Assembly (NCBI GenBank): GCA_016928165.1
Contig: JAFGLH010000128.1
Span: 1-64,000 of the forward strand
Origin: Pirellulales bacterium
Lineage (GTDB): Bacteria > Planctomycetota > Planctomycetia > Pirellulales > Thermoguttaceae
Length of the DNA stretch: 64,000 nt
Direction of reading: 5' to 3'
In this document: positions 32,962-42,532 of the stretch, piece after piece
How the letters are laid out: each line of letters opens with the position of its first letter
Position numbering within the stretch: position 1 is the first letter of the stretch
Program-made: the position numbers and the translations under genes
The notes under the pieces: generated by a model
The model's input: the letters and a program-made list of their open reading frames with translations, nothing else
Database searches by the model: none
What the model was told of the DNA's origin: nothing

Positions 32962-34275
32962 ATGCACAGCACCCTCTCCAGACCCCCCTTGATGGAATCG
33001 CCGATCCGCCGGGTGGGAATACTGTTCGCCGGCGGTCCCGCGCCCGCGGCCAACGCCGTGATCTCGACCGCCGCCGCTTCTTTCTTGAGAAACAACATCG
33101 AAGTCTACGGGCTGCTGCACGGCTACGCCCACCTGGTCGAATACGGCCCCAACCACCCGATGGTCCAGCGCCGCGACTATATCATACTCAACCATACCCT
33201 GCTCCGCCGCACGCGAAACAGCCAGGGCATCCTTGTGGGTACGTCGCGGAGCAATCCGGGCAAGGACGTTTCCAGCCCCGAGCACCTGAAAGACCCCGAA
33301 CGGACAGCGCCGCTGAAGGCGGTCTACGATGGGCTGATGTCGCTAGAAATCGACGCGCTGATCTCGATCGGCGGCGACGACACCCTGAAAACGGCCAACA
33401 AGTTCAAGCTCTATCAGGAGCAGTTGCCCGCCGGAAGCAAGCGGATCCCGGTCGTACATTTGCCGAAGACGATCGACAACGACTACTCGGGCATCGATTT
33501 TACGTTCGGCTACTTCACGGCCGTCGAGGTGCTGGCCGGCGAGGTCCGCAACCTGCTGGCCGACGCCGAATCGACCCGCAGCTACTTCATCGCCGAGACG
33601 ATGGGCCGCCGGGCCGGATGGCTGGCCTACGGCGTGGCCATCGCCGGCGAGGCCAGTTTGGTGATCAGCGTCGAGGACATCACCGGCAAGTACGCCGCGA
33701 CCGAGGAATCGACCGATCCGTTTACGGGCGAGAAGATTACTCGCAAGGTAATGAAACTTGCCGAGGTGGCCAAGCGGATCGTGGCCACGATGCGGGTCCG
33801 CGAGGAAGCCGAGGGCAAGGATTTCGGCGTAATCGTGATCGCCGAAGGGTTGGTCGAGTACCTGCCCAACATCCACATCGAGGGCGTACCCCGCGACCCG
33901 CACGGACACATCGCCGTCTCGAAGTTCAATCTCAGCCGCTTGATCTCCGATCTGGTTTCCAAGGAATACACGGCCCAGACCGGCAAGACGAGGAAGGTGA
34001 CCGGCCTGCAACTCGGCTACGAGTGTCGCTGTGCCCGACCGCAAGCCTTCGACGTGATGCTCGGCAGCCAGTTGGGCGTGGGGGCCTACCGGGCGTTGGT
34101 CGAAAAAGGGCTCGATGGCGTGATGGTCTCCGTCTCCGGCCAGTTGGAACTGAACTACGTGCCGTTCGCCGAATTGGTCGACCCGAACACGTTGCTTACG
34201 TTGATTCGCTACATCGAGCCGGGAAGCGACTTCCACCGCCTGGCGCGGTTCCTGGAGACGTACGTCCACGAATGA
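32962..34275 (+). CDS. pfp: Diphosphate-dependent 6-phosphofructokinase
   Basis: The 437-residue product interconverts fructose 6-phosphate and fructose 1,6-bisphosphate. Two positions point to pyrophosphate and not ATP as phosphate donor: SIGGDDTLKTA (Asp where ATP enzymes have Gly) and PKTIDNDY (Lys where ATP enzymes have Gly). Other family motifs are present: GILFAGGPAPAANAVIS near the start, ETMGRRAGWLAYGVAIA, and LGYECRCARPQAFD. PPi enzymes work near equilibrium, so it may run in glycolysis or gluconeogenesis. ATG 32992 (MESPIRR) is an alternative start. A TATAAT at 32932-32937 could be its -10. The gene is separate from the rhamnose module upstream, with repeats in between. Confidence 0.9.
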   Translation: MHSTLSRPPLMESPIRRVGILFAGGPAPAANAVISTAAASFLRNNIEVYGLLHGYAHLVEYGPNHPMVQRRDYIILNHTLLRRTRNSQGILVGTSRSNPGKDVSSPEHLKDPERTAPLKAVYDGLMSLEIDALISIGGDDTLKTANKFKLYQEQLPAGSKRIPVVHLPKTIDNDYSGIDFTFGYFTAVEVLAGEVRNLLADAESTRSYFIAETMGRRAGWLAYGVAIAGEASLVISVEDITGKYAATEESTDPFTGEKITRKVMKLAEVAKRIVATMRVREEAEGKDFGVIVIAEGLVEYLPNIHIEGVPRDPHGHIAVSKFNLSRLISDLVSKEYTAQTGKTRKVTGLQLGYECRCARPQAFDVMLGSQLGVGAYRALVEKGLDGVMVSVSGQLELNYVPFAELVDPNTLLTLIRYIEPGSDFHRLARFLETYVHE

Positions 34276-34348
34276 GAACGGCAATTTATGTTGGGGCGGC
34301 AATCTAACCCTCGTCCCATCCGCTGTCGTTTGTCAGACGCGGCCCGAC

Positions 34349-35731
34349 CTATGTTTCGATCTCCAGCGACTTGATTTTTCGGAAGAGCGTGCTGGGATTG
34401 ATGTCCAACTGCCGCGCGGCGGCCGTGCGATTGCCTTCGTTGCGGCGCAGGGCGTCGACGATCATCAGTCGCTCGATCGCCCGCAACGTCATGCCGGCGA
34501 GATTCGGCGACCGTTCGTCCGCCGCGCCGCGAAGCTGCGGCGGCAGGTGTTCGATCTCGATCATCGCCCCGCGGCAGAGCACGAAGGCGTGCTCGATGAC
34601 ATTTTCCAACTCGCGGACGTTGCCTGGAAAATCGTGTTCCATCAATCGTGCGAGCACCTCGTCCGACATTCCGGCCACGTCCTTGCCCTGTAGACGGTTG
34701 AACTTGGCGATGAAGTGCTCGGCCAGCAGGGGGATGTCTTCGCGGCGGTCGCGCAAGGCGGGCAGCTTTAGCCGGACAACGTTTATCCTATAGAAGAAGT
34801 CCTCGCGAAACGTTCCTTTCTTGACGAGTTTTGCCAGGTCCTTGTTTGTGGCGGCGATCAGCCGAATGTCAGTCTCGATCGGCTCGACGCCGCCGAGCGG
34901 CTCGTAAGTCCGCTCCTGCAAGACGCGGAGCAAGCGGGCCTGCATCGCCGGGGAGATGTCGCCGATCTCATCGAGGAATATCGTGCCGCCGTCGGCCAAG
35001 GCGAAGCGCCCCGGCTTATCCTTCCTGGCGTCGGTGAACGCCCCGGCCTTGTAGCCGAACAGCTCCGATTCCAAAAGCGTGTCGGGCAAGGCGGCGCAGT
35101 TGACGGCCACGAACCTTTTTTTCCGTCTGGGCGATAGATTGTGTATCGCCCGAGCGAAAAGCTCCTTGCCCGTGCCGCTGGCCCCTTCGATCAACACCGA
35201 GCTGTCGCTTTCGGCGATTCGCGGGATCAACTCGAACACTTGGCGCATTGCCCGGCTGCGTCCGACGATGTCGGCGAAGCCGAGTCCGGCGTCGAGTTCC
35301 TTGCGCAGCTCTTCGACGAGGCTCAGGTCGCGGAAGGTCTCGACGCCACCGACGACGTTTCCTTCGGCGTCGCGGAAGACGGCTGTGGAAATGCTGATCG
35401 GGACGCGGTTGTTTTGGGCGCCGAGGATATAAATGGCTCGATTGACGATCGGTCGGCCGGTCCGCAACGTTTCGCGGAGCGCGCAGGCCGATTCGCAGAT
35501 GTTCGCCCGGAAGACCTCGCAGCAAGGTTTGCCGATGGCTTCGTCGCGTCCGACGCCGGTGATCCGCTCGGCGGCGCGGTTGAAAGACGTAATCCGCCAC
35601 TGGTCATCGACGGTGAACACGCCGTCGTTGATCGAGTCCAGAACAACGTCTCGTATGTCGGCCGAACACATATTGGAAAATATTTTTACGGTTTGGCAAA
35701 AGTATTTGCTTAACCGATTATCAGTTTCCAC
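34349..35731 (-). CDS. PAS-domain sigma-54 activator, Fis-type, with GAFTDA loop
   Basis: The 460-residue product has an N-terminal PAS domain (~25-140: [20 protein letters not shown]), with a Cys cluster ([21 protein letters not shown]) that may bind a metal or respond to redox. The AAA+ domain follows (Walker A GASGTGKE, Walker [13 protein letters not shown]), then a Fis-type helix-turn-helix ([20 protein letters not shown]). The sigma-54 contact loop reads GAFTDA, not GAFTGA. The track start is GTG 35731; ATG 35671, just before the PAS domain, is possible, and neither has a good Shine-Dalgarno. It lacks a receiver domain, so it probably senses its signal directly. It follows hemY on the same strand, 43 bp away. 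Confidence 0.88.
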   Translation of the reverse strand: METDNRLSKYFCQTVKIFSNMCSADIRDVVLDSINDGVFTVDDQWRITSFNRAAERITGVGRDEAIGKPCCEVFRANICESACALRETLRTGRPIVNRAIYILGAQNNRVPISISTAVFRDAEGNVVGGVETFRDLSLVEELRKELDAGLGFADIVGRSRAMRQVFELIPRIAESDSSVLIEGASGTGKELFARAIHNLSPRRKKRFVAVNCAALPDTLLESELFGYKAGAFTDARKDKPGRFALADGGTIFLDEIGDISPAMQARLLRVLQERTYEPLGGVEPIETDIRLIAATNKDLAKLVKKGTFREDFFYRINVVRLKLPALRDRREDIPLLAEHFIAKFNRLQGKDVAGMSDEVLARLMEHDFPGNVRELENVIEHAFVLCRGAMIEIEHLPPQLRGAADERSPNLAGMTLRAIERLMIVDALRRNEGNRTAAARQLDINPSTLFRKIKSLEIET

Positions 35732-35774
35732 TTTAGCATAAGCGCGTCAATCAAACCAGCCGGGAAAAAAGCCT

Positions 35775-37211
35775 TTATTCGGATAAATTGATAATTCTCT
35801 CCGCGGCCAACTTGCCGCCGTGGATGCAGTCGGGAATGCCGACGCCGCGATAGGCGTTGCCAGCCAGTTGCAGGTTGGGCCACGCCGCCGCGCGAGACTC
35901 GATCTCCGCGACCAGTTCCCGATGGCCTACGCGATACTGCGGCATCGTCGCCGGCCAACGAGCGATACGGCAAAAACACGGCCCGCCGCGAATCTGCAAC
36001 AACCGCGACACGTCGTCCAGAACCATCGACAATAACCGATCGTCGTTCATATCGACCAACTCCGGCCGCCGGGCGCCGCCGACGAACACCCGCAGCAATT
36101 CCTTTCCTGCCGGAGCACGGTGCGGATATTTTCGACTGCTGAAGCTGCAAGCGAGAATCGGACTCCTTTCGACGGCCGGCACGACTACGCCCATCCCGTC
36201 GAGTGGATGTCCAATGCGGTTGGAATCGTAGCCTAGCGAGACGACGGCCGTGCCGGAGTGGGCAATCGAGGCCAACCGCTCGGCCAGCAAAGCATCGAGC
36301 GGTTCGAGCAGCTTCGCCGTCACGTGCGAGGGGGTAGCGAGAATAATCGCATCGAAATTTCGGTGCGGAGTATGGTCCGCTTTAACAGACGGTTGGCTTG
36401 TCACCCGCCAGTTGTCTGCATGGCGTTCGATCCGGATTACGGGGCAATTCAGTTTCATCGCATTATCCGGCAGCCTGGAGACGAGAGCCTCGACCAAACT
36501 CGACAATCCGTCGCGGAGCGTGACAAACATGCCGTATCTGGCGCCGCTCTCGCGGCCGGCGTTGGCGCGGCCGTGCATTGCCCGGCGCATGGCGCGGATC
36601 AGGCTGCCGTGCTCCCGCTCCATGTCCCGGAAACGGGGGAGTGTTGCCAAAACGCTGAGCTTTTCCAGGTCGGCCGCGTATACCGCGCCGACTAACGGCT
36701 CAACCAACCGCTCATAAGCCTCGCGCCCCAGCCGGCGGCGGACGAAGGCGGCCATGCTCTCGTCGGACTGGTCGCCGCGCGGAGGGATGAAATACTCGCA
36801 GGCCGCGCGGATTTTTCCCCACGGACCGAGTATGCCGGTAACGGCCAGCGGCCAAAGGCGGGCGGGGGCCATCATCAAAAAGCCGTCGGGCAACGGATGC
36901 ATCCGCCCACGCCGTACGACAAACGTGCGTCGATTTGCCGGATTGGTGCGCGCGAGACGGTCTTCCAGCCCGAGCCGCCGGCAAAGTTCCAATCCCCACG
37001 GGATGGTCGTGATAAAGTTGTCGGCGCTCTGTTCGACCTGAAAACCGTCTTCGTGAAGCGTGGAGAGGACGCCGCCGGCGCGCGGGCCGGCCTCGAACAA
37101 AGTCGTCGAGCATTTCCGATCGAGTTCGGTCAGCCGATGGGCGGCGGCCAATCCGGCGATGCCGCCGCCGATGACCGCAACGCTTCGGGGGTGCTGCTGT
37201 CGCTGGAGCAT
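35775..37211 (-). CDS. hemY: Protoporphyrinogen oxidase, HemY type
   Basis: The 478-residue flavoprotein oxidises protoporphyrinogen (or coproporphyrinogen) IX in haem synthesis, using oxygen. The FAD-binding dinucleotide fold is at the N-terminus (VAVIGGGIAGLAAAHRL), followed by the family run ATLFEAG-like TTLFEAGPRAGGVLST. SADNFITTIPW and EPLVGAVYAADLEKLSV are also typical. The C-terminal end, QLAGNAYRGVGIPDCIHGG, is the FAD-contact motif of this family. It starts 24 bp after the small SpoIIAA-like gene on the same strand, so they are probably co-transcribed. No other haem gene is in the window. The protoporphyrinogen versus coproporphyrinogen choice cannot be settled by eye. Confidence 0.9.
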   Translation of the reverse strand: MLQRQQHPRSVAVIGGGIAGLAAAHRLTELDRKCSTTLFEAGPRAGGVLSTLHEDGFQVEQSADNFITTIPWGLELCRRLGLEDRLARTNPANRRTFVVRRGRMHPLPDGFLMMAPARLWPLAVTGILGPWGKIRAACEYFIPPRGDQSDESMAAFVRRRLGREAYERLVEPLVGAVYAADLEKLSVLATLPRFRDMEREHGSLIRAMRRAMHGRANAGRESGARYGMFVTLRDGLSSLVEALVSRLPDNAMKLNCPVIRIERHADNWRVTSQPSVKADHTPHRNFDAIILATPSHVTAKLLEPLDALLAERLASIAHSGTAVVSLGYDSNRIGHPLDGMGVVVPAVERSPILACSFSSRKYPHRAPAGKELLRVFVGGARRPELVDMNDDRLLSMVLDDVSRLLQIRGGPCFCRIARWPATMPQYRVGHRELVAEIESRAAAWPNLQLAGNAYRGVGIPDCIHGGKLAAERIINLSE

Positions 37212-37235
37212 GCCGATTTCATATTTGGTCGCGGG

Positions 37236-37598
37236 TCATTCGGACTCAAGCCAGTCCTCGGCATCATCAAGGTCGGCATAAGGATAGTGACGGATTTCGG
37301 CCGCGACAAAATGTTTCGCCAAGGTTTTGGCGATCGATCCTAAAGAGCTGTCGGTCACTAGCGCCACGCGCTCGACCTGTTGATGGTGGTCGCGGATGAA
37401 GCGTATGTGGGCGGTAAGTCCGGCGAAACTTTCCCAGCCGGGGAACTCCTTGGAATGAATCAGCAGGCCGCGGACCGTGGGATGTTCGGCCAGGTAGGCG
37501 TCCACCGTTTCGCTCAGGTTCCGAAAATCCTCGGACGACAGCGACGAGATCGGCTCGATAACCACAATCCCTTTGTCCGTAATTCGGTGTTCGATCAT
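37236..37598 (-). CDS. Small SpoIIAA-like (STAS-fold) protein
   Basis: I place the start at ATG 37598, preceded by AGGAAAGGG at a normal distance; the track start at 37679 adds 27 residues without similarity. The 120-residue product (MIEHRITDKGIVVIEPIS, LLIHSKEFPGWESFAGLTAHI, RVALVTDSSLGSIAKTLAKHF) matches the SpoIIAA-like family of small cytosolic STAS-fold proteins. The function of that family is not established; lipid binding has been proposed for some members. It stands directly upstream of hemY and is likely in its transcript. A second STAS domain in this window is the C-terminus of the polyketide synthase-like protein. Confidence 0.75.
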   Translation of the reverse strand: MIEHRITDKGIVVIEPISSLSSEDFRNLSETVDAYLAEHPTVRGLLIHSKEFPGWESFAGLTAHIRFIRDHHQQVERVALVTDSSLGSIAKTLAKHFVAAEIRHYPYADLDDAEDWLESE

Positions 37599-37920
37599 TG
37601 TTACACCCTTTCCTCGGAAATAGTCAAACTGCTCCCGGGTTAGAAACCGGTCTCTGTTCGCGGCCGAAAACCGGCTCACAAGCCCCCATTCCCGAGTTCG
37701 ATAAGCGGGACAATTGCTCGTGTAGGTGTGGCCATCCTACCTTGAGTATAGTAGTTGTCAACGGCAGAAAAGGGGCCGGAGAAGGCCCAAATGACACAAC
37801 CCCTTGTGTATCAAGAGATTGCGACAATCCGGAATCGGACTCCCCTCAGCCCGGGAAAATCGCTACACTGTCGCCCCTTTTCACTTCCTTTTCTAAAATC
37901 CGCTTCGGAGGATTATCGCC

Positions 37921-39105
37921 ATGTCTCCTGGTCGCTTAACCTTGATTCTGGTGTTGTTGGGATTGTTTTGCGGGGCAGTGCCGTTGGGATTCGATGCCCC
38001 GGCCTGGGGACAACAAATCCCAGTCTACCCCGCGCCTCCGCAACGGATGCCGCCCAGCGTCGCCCCGGCCGTATATCCTTCCACCTATCCATCCACTTCG
38101 TCCGCTTACCCGTCGACGAATGCATCGGTCTATTCATCTCCGACAACGGCCTCCTCGCCGCCGCTATCTCCGTATGACGAGGTGCTGCCAGGCATATCGA
38201 ATTCGCCCGGCGGCGGCGCCGTGCAGGCGTCCTACGACGACCCGGGGCCGATGTACGCGCCCTACGGCGGCCCCGACGCGATGAGCAACGCCGCCCAGAC
38301 CTTGGAAACCAACACTTATGTCGATCGCGCGCTGGTCGGCGCCGACCCGTGGACCTGGCAGGTACTGCCGGACGGCCTGATGTACAAATCGTACATGGCC
38401 GGCGGGCGCGAGCCGCGCTTCGCCAGCCAGTGGGTGCAGTTGCAGACCGGAGATTGGGTTTGGGACGCAACGCTCGGCGGGCGCGTGGGCATGCTGCGAT
38501 ACGGCACCGATAACCCTCTCTGGCCGGAAGGCTGGCAGTTGGACATCGAAGGGGCCGCGTTCCCTCGTTTGGACCTGGAGAACGATCGCGACCTGGTTTC
38601 GGCCGATTACCGCTTCGGCATTCCCCTGACCACTCGACGCGGCTGCTGGGAAATGAAACTCGCTTACTATCATCTCAGCTCGCATTTGGGCGACGAGTAC
38701 ATGATCCGCCATCCGGGCTATCGACGGCTGAACTACGTCCGCGATGCGGTTGTCCTCGGCATGGCCATTTATTTCGGTCCAAACTTGCGGCTCTATTCGG
38801 AGGCGGATTGGGCCTTCAACACCGACGGCGGCGCAAAGCCCTGGGAGTTCCAGTTCGGCATCGACTGGGCCTCGGCCGAACCGACCGGAGGTTGGGGCGC
38901 GCCGTTCTTCGCCATCAATGGACATCTCCGCGAGGCAAACGATTACGGCGGAAATATGACCGTGCAAACCGGTTGGATGTGGCGCGGTTACAGCGGCCAC
39001 CTCTGCCGCGTGGGCATGCAGTACTTCAACGGTTTCAGCGACCAGGGCCAGTTCTACGACACCTTCGAGGAACAGATCGGCGTCGGCCTCTGGTACGATT
39101 ACTAG
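37921..39105 (+). CDS. DUF1207-like exported protein
   Basis: The 394-residue product starts with a signal peptide (LTLILVLLGLFCGAVPLG, cleavage near AWGQQ). A Pro/Ser/Thr-rich low-complexity stretch (~40-85) follows, with repeats of YPST. The rest (~125-394) matches DUF1207 proteins: WQVLPDGLMYKSYMAGGREPRFASQW, DYRFGIPLTTRRG, EMKLAYYHLSSHLGDEY, and a closing Gly/aromatic strand pattern ending in GVGLWYDY, which suggests an outer membrane beta-barrel. Function is unknown. The ATG follows GGAGG at nine bases, so the start is firm. The DUF4105 gene begins 26 bp after its stop on the same strand. Confidence 0.78.
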   Translation: MSPGRLTLILVLLGLFCGAVPLGFDAPAWGQQIPVYPAPPQRMPPSVAPAVYPSTYPSTSSAYPSTNASVYSSPTTASSPPLSPYDEVLPGISNSPGGGAVQASYDDPGPMYAPYGGPDAMSNAAQTLETNTYVDRALVGADPWTWQVLPDGLMYKSYMAGGREPRFASQWVQLQTGDWVWDATLGGRVGMLRYGTDNPLWPEGWQLDIEGAAFPRLDLENDRDLVSADYRFGIPLTTRRGCWEMKLAYYHLSSHLGDEYMIRHPGYRRLNYVRDAVVLGMAIYFGPNLRLYSEADWAFNTDGGAKPWEFQFGIDWASAEPTGGWGAPFFAINGHLREANDYGGNMTVQTGWMWRGYSGHLCRVGMQYFNGFSDQGQFYDTFEEQIGVGLWYDY

Positions 39106-39131
39106 ATCGATCACGGACGGTCTAGCCTATA

Positions 39132-40058
39132 ATGTTCCAGTTCCCTGCACCAATACCGCGCACCGTTCGTTGTAGATGCGGGTGGACGATGCTCCTCTGC
39201 CTGATCGTCATTCCGCCGATCGGTTGCCGTGCGATTCCCACCCGAAACGAGCGGAAACCGGCCGAAGAGGCCGTGTTCCCATCGTTAAAGCTCAACGAAG
39301 ACCTTGTAAAATCGCTCAAACCCTCCAATCACAGAAATTGGATATCCGAACAATCGGCCCCGGCACACGCCTCAATCGACGGAGACCACATAACGGTCTA
39401 CGACATCCGCGACTGCCGTTGGTCGGCCTACGACGATGTCGTAATCGACTACTACGACAAGAGTTTCGACCTGAACAAAATCGAATCGGTCGATTTCATC
39501 GTCGTGCCGTTCAACGAGACCCCCAGCCTCGGACACACGATGATCAGTTTCGGATTCGAGGATGGTGAACATCTGGCCGTGTCAGTGGAAATACGCCGCG
39601 AACGTGGAGAAGCCTTCAGCCCGATTAAAGGCTTTTTTCAACAATATGAGTTAATGTACGTGGTTGCCAGCGAACGCGACTTGATCCAGAAACGCGTCAT
39701 TTGCGATCTATGCAACGTCTACCTGTATCGTTCCACGGCCACGCGCGGGCAGGTTCGCGACCTGTTCCTCGACGTAATGCGGAGGGTTAACGAGCTATAC
39801 GAGAAGCCGGAGTTCTACGATACCTTGACGAACAACTGCACCACGAACATCCGCGACCACATCAACAATCTTACTCCGGATCGTGTCCCCTACGATTACC
39901 GCGTGTTATTGCCCGGCTACTCCGATCACTTGGCTTACGACCTGGGTTTGATCGAGCGCCACGGGTCTTATGAGCAGACGCGGTTCCGCGCCCGTGTCAA
40001 TTACTTGGCTTATCTCCATCGCGCCGATCCGTTCTTTTCGCGCGCGATACGGCTGTAG
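39132..40058 (+). CDS. DUF4105-like lipoprotein
   Basis: The 308-residue product has a hydrophobic N-terminal segment ending in IPPIGC, a possible lipobox, so it is probably a lipoprotein. The central and C-terminal parts (VPFNETPSLGHTMISFGFEDG, AVSVEIRRERGEAFSP, and NNCTTNIRDHINN) match the DUF4105 family. The His, Cys and Asn in these motifs are conserved and look like a hydrolase active site; NlpC-like papain folds share this layout, but the activity is unproven. It follows the DUF1207 gene by 26 bp and is probably in the same transcript. Confidence 0.75.
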   Translation: MFQFPAPIPRTVRCRCGWTMLLCLIVIPPIGCRAIPTRNERKPAEEAVFPSLKLNEDLVKSLKPSNHRNWISEQSAPAHASIDGDHITVYDIRDCRWSAYDDVVIDYYDKSFDLNKIESVDFIVVPFNETPSLGHTMISFGFEDGEHLAVSVEIRRERGEAFSPIKGFFQQYELMYVVASERDLIQKRVICDLCNVYLYRSTATRGQVRDLFLDVMRRVNELYEKPEFYDTLTNNCTTNIRDHINNLTPDRVPYDYRVLLPGYSDHLAYDLGLIERHGSYEQTRFRARVNYLAYLHRADPFFSRAIRL

Positions 40059-40276
40059 TTAGGCCATGTAATGATTCGTCGGCATCGTGCCGGTTCCGTT
40101 CCGCGGGGCGTAACGTCGGCCCTTCCAAAATGCGGCAATTACGGTCGGCTATTGCCCAATCCAGTTGCAAGCAAGCGAAGGTCATATGATATTTATTAGA
40201 CATAACTTATGGCAATTACGGTTATTACCATGCAATGCTTCGCAAAGCGCACGCTCAATAACACTCATGGGGTATA

Positions 40277-40304
40277 TTGACTTACTCTGTACGCAAGGTA
40301 AAAT
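40277..40304 (+). promoter_or_regulatory. Candidate sigma-70 promoter for the CHASE sensor kinase
   Basis: TTGACT (5 of 6) and TAAAAT (5 of 6) are 16 bases apart. The predicted transcript start near 40311 leaves a leader of about 39 bases before GTG 40350. The rest of the ~290-bp gap upstream shows nothing recognisable. Confidence 0.5.
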
Positions 40305-40349
40305 AGTACATCAGTAGATAATGATGACCCCCTGTGAAAGGGCATTAAG

Positions 40350-42518
40350 GTGTCCTCAATAAAAAGCAGCCAGTCTCGCAACGGCCTCCAAGCAGCCGAA
40401 GAGAAACTGTTCCGTTCGGAACGGCAAAGGTTGTTTTTGTGTTTGCTGGTTGCAGTGGCGGGCATTGCCATCTCAATCCTGTTGGCGCAAATGTTGCGCA
40501 AGCAGGAACAGCGACTTGCCGCGGTACAGTTCCAGCACGACGCCGAACGGCGCATCGAGGCCATACAACAAGCGGCGATCGACCGTCTAAGCGTCGCCGA
40601 CATTATTGAAGCCTTTTACTCCGGCTCCAAGTTAGTGGAGCGGAATGAGTTTAGCGCCTTTTGCAGGCCGCTACTGAAAAAATTTCAAGGCGTTCAATTT
40701 TTAGGGTGGGCGCCTTTGGTCGAGCAGTCGAACCGCGAATCGTACGAACGGGCCGTCCGGGAAGAGGGCTTCTCCGGCTACGAAATCACGGAGCTGGACA
40801 ATAACGAGAGTTATGTTCCCGCCGGCAAACGCGAAATATATTGCCCCATTCTGTTTATCGAGCCTTTTGATAAATTCAAGTTGCTGTTGGGCTTCGATAT
40901 TCGCTCTGACCCGGCTCGCCGCTCCGCCATCGATAGGGCAATAGCCACCGGTCGTCAGGCCGCAGCCTTTTGTTTGCCATCGGGAACAGACTCGATGCAC
41001 AACAGGGTAATGTACGTCATAACTCCAATCAGCGGTTCGGGCACGGATTCGGATCGTCCCCAAACGATTGGTTTTGCTTTTGGGGTCTACGACATCGACT
41101 CGGTTGTCGAGGACGCCCTCCAACCGTTTACGTCCGTGGGAATCGACTTGAACATTCGCGAGCATTTGAAAACGGGCCGAGGAGAAATAATCTATTCTAG
41201 ACGTTCTCCACTCGGCGACGGTGAAGACACAAGCTTTTCGGGCGTCGATGCATCCGATCCAGCCACGTCCCCAACACCCGTCGTTTCCGTGATTGACGCC
41301 TTGGACCGCCAAGGGGAAATCGAATGCGTCCCCTTGAAATGTTACTTGGTTCAACATCTGACATGGGGACCGACGTTGGTGCTGATAACGGGAATTACAA
41401 TCACCGCTCTATCGGTCGGATATCTATTTTTGCTCATCGGTCGGACGGCCCGCGTCAGGCGGTTGGTGACACAGCGGACCCAAGAATTGCAGGCCAGCGA
41501 ACAACGCTTCCGCCGGTTGGTGGAATACGCCGGGGACACAATCATCCTTCACGATTCAAACGGAAGAATCATCGACGCCAACAAGCGGGCGTCCAACACG
41601 CTAGGCTACTCTCGGGACGAGTTGTTGACAATGTACATCTCCGATCTGGACATCGAATTGATTTCTGGTAATCAACTTCGTTTTTGGAGCCTTCCGGACG
41701 ACGAATATCCGGTAACATTCGAGGGAACCCATCGCCGCAAGGATGGCAGCACCTTTCCCGTGGAAATTCGGCTGGTTCCGATGATCATGGGCGGTGAAAG
41801 ATTGATGATCGGTTTGGCGCGCGACATTACCGACCGAAAGCAAGCGGAATTAAAACTTCGCAACGAGCAACGTCTACTGCGGGAAATGCTCGACCTTCAG
41901 GAACAGGACCGGAAGCTGATCTCGTATGACATTCACGACGGACTCGCGCAGCAATTAACCGGCGCGTTAATGAAGTTCCAGTCCATCGAACACATGATCG
42001 CCCGAAATCCCACCGGCGCTCAGGAGGTGCTTCACGAATCCATTCATTTGCTCAAGGACGCCGTGGCCGAAACCCGCAGGCTGATCGGCGGATTGCGGCC
42101 GCCGGTCCTCGACGAATCGGGCGTCGCCGCCGCCGTCGAGGTTTTAATTTCCGGGTATCGGAAAGACGACTCGCCGCAAATCGAATTTATCGATAATCTA
42201 GGCCCGCGGCGATTCGCCCCGCCCTTGGAAAGCGCAATCTTTCGCATCGTTCAGGAATCGCTGACCAACGCTTCTCGCTATAGTAGGAGCGAAAGGGTGC
42301 GCGTCGAATTGGGCATCAGCGCCGAAAGAGTTGTAATTGACGTGCGTGACTGGGGCGTCGGCTTCGAGTTGGAAAAGATCGGCAACGGCCATCATGGCCT
42401 GAGGGGCATCCGAGAGCGCGTCCGTCTGCTAGGCGGCTCGGCCACGATCGAATCAGTTCCCGGGCAAGGGGCGCACATTCGCGTCGAGCTGCCTTTGCTG
42501 CACCCGGTCGAAAGATGA
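40350..42518 (+). CDS. CHASE-PAS sensor histidine kinase (HisKA_3 / NarL type)
   Basis: The 722-residue product starts at GTG 40350, with AAAGGG nine bases before. Domains in order: TM1 (~30-50), an extracytoplasmic CHASE domain (~75-290, with GVQFLGWAPLV and PILFIEPFDKFKLLLGFD), TM2 (~330-352), a PAS domain (~385-500, LHDSNGRIIDANKRASNTLGY), a HisKA_3 dimerisation domain (LISYDIHDGLAQQLTGAL, His near 533) and an ATPase domain with IVQESLTNASRYS and GLRGIRERVRLLGG. It senses a small extracellular molecule through CHASE and phosphorylates a NarL/LuxR-type regulator. No such regulator is adjacent, so the kinase is an orphan here. It converges on the acetyltransferase gene. Confidence 0.88.
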   Translation: MSSIKSSQSRNGLQAAEEKLFRSERQRLFLCLLVAVAGIAISILLAQMLRKQEQRLAAVQFQHDAERRIEAIQQAAIDRLSVADIIEAFYSGSKLVERNEFSAFCRPLLKKFQGVQFLGWAPLVEQSNRESYERAVREEGFSGYEITELDNNESYVPAGKREIYCPILFIEPFDKFKLLLGFDIRSDPARRSAIDRAIATGRQAAAFCLPSGTDSMHNRVMYVITPISGSGTDSDRPQTIGFAFGVYDIDSVVEDALQPFTSVGIDLNIREHLKTGRGEIIYSRRSPLGDGEDTSFSGVDASDPATSPTPVVSVIDALDRQGEIECVPLKCYLVQHLTWGPTLVLITGITITALSVGYLFLLIGRTARVRRLVTQRTQELQASEQRFRRLVEYAGDTIILHDSNGRIIDANKRASNTLGYSRDELLTMYISDLDIELISGNQLRFWSLPDDEYPVTFEGTHRRKDGSTFPVEIRLVPMIMGGERLMIGLARDITDRKQAELKLRNEQRLLREMLDLQEQDRKLISYDIHDGLAQQLTGALMKFQSIEHMIARNPTGAQEVLHESIHLLKDAVAETRRLIGGLRPPVLDESGVAAAVEVLISGYRKDDSPQIEFIDNLGPRRFAPPLESAIFRIVQESLTNASRYSRSERVRVELGISAERVVIDVRDWGVGFELEKIGNGHHGLRGIRERVRLLGGSATIESVPGQGAHIRVELPLLHPVER

Positions 42519-42532
42519 GTTTGTCCGATCCG

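Noticed and set aside
35694-35711. Sigma-54 -24/-12 promoter (TGGCA...TTTGCT)
   Set aside because: The spacing between GG and GC is 11 bases where the strict value is 10, and no plus-strand gene starts downstream.
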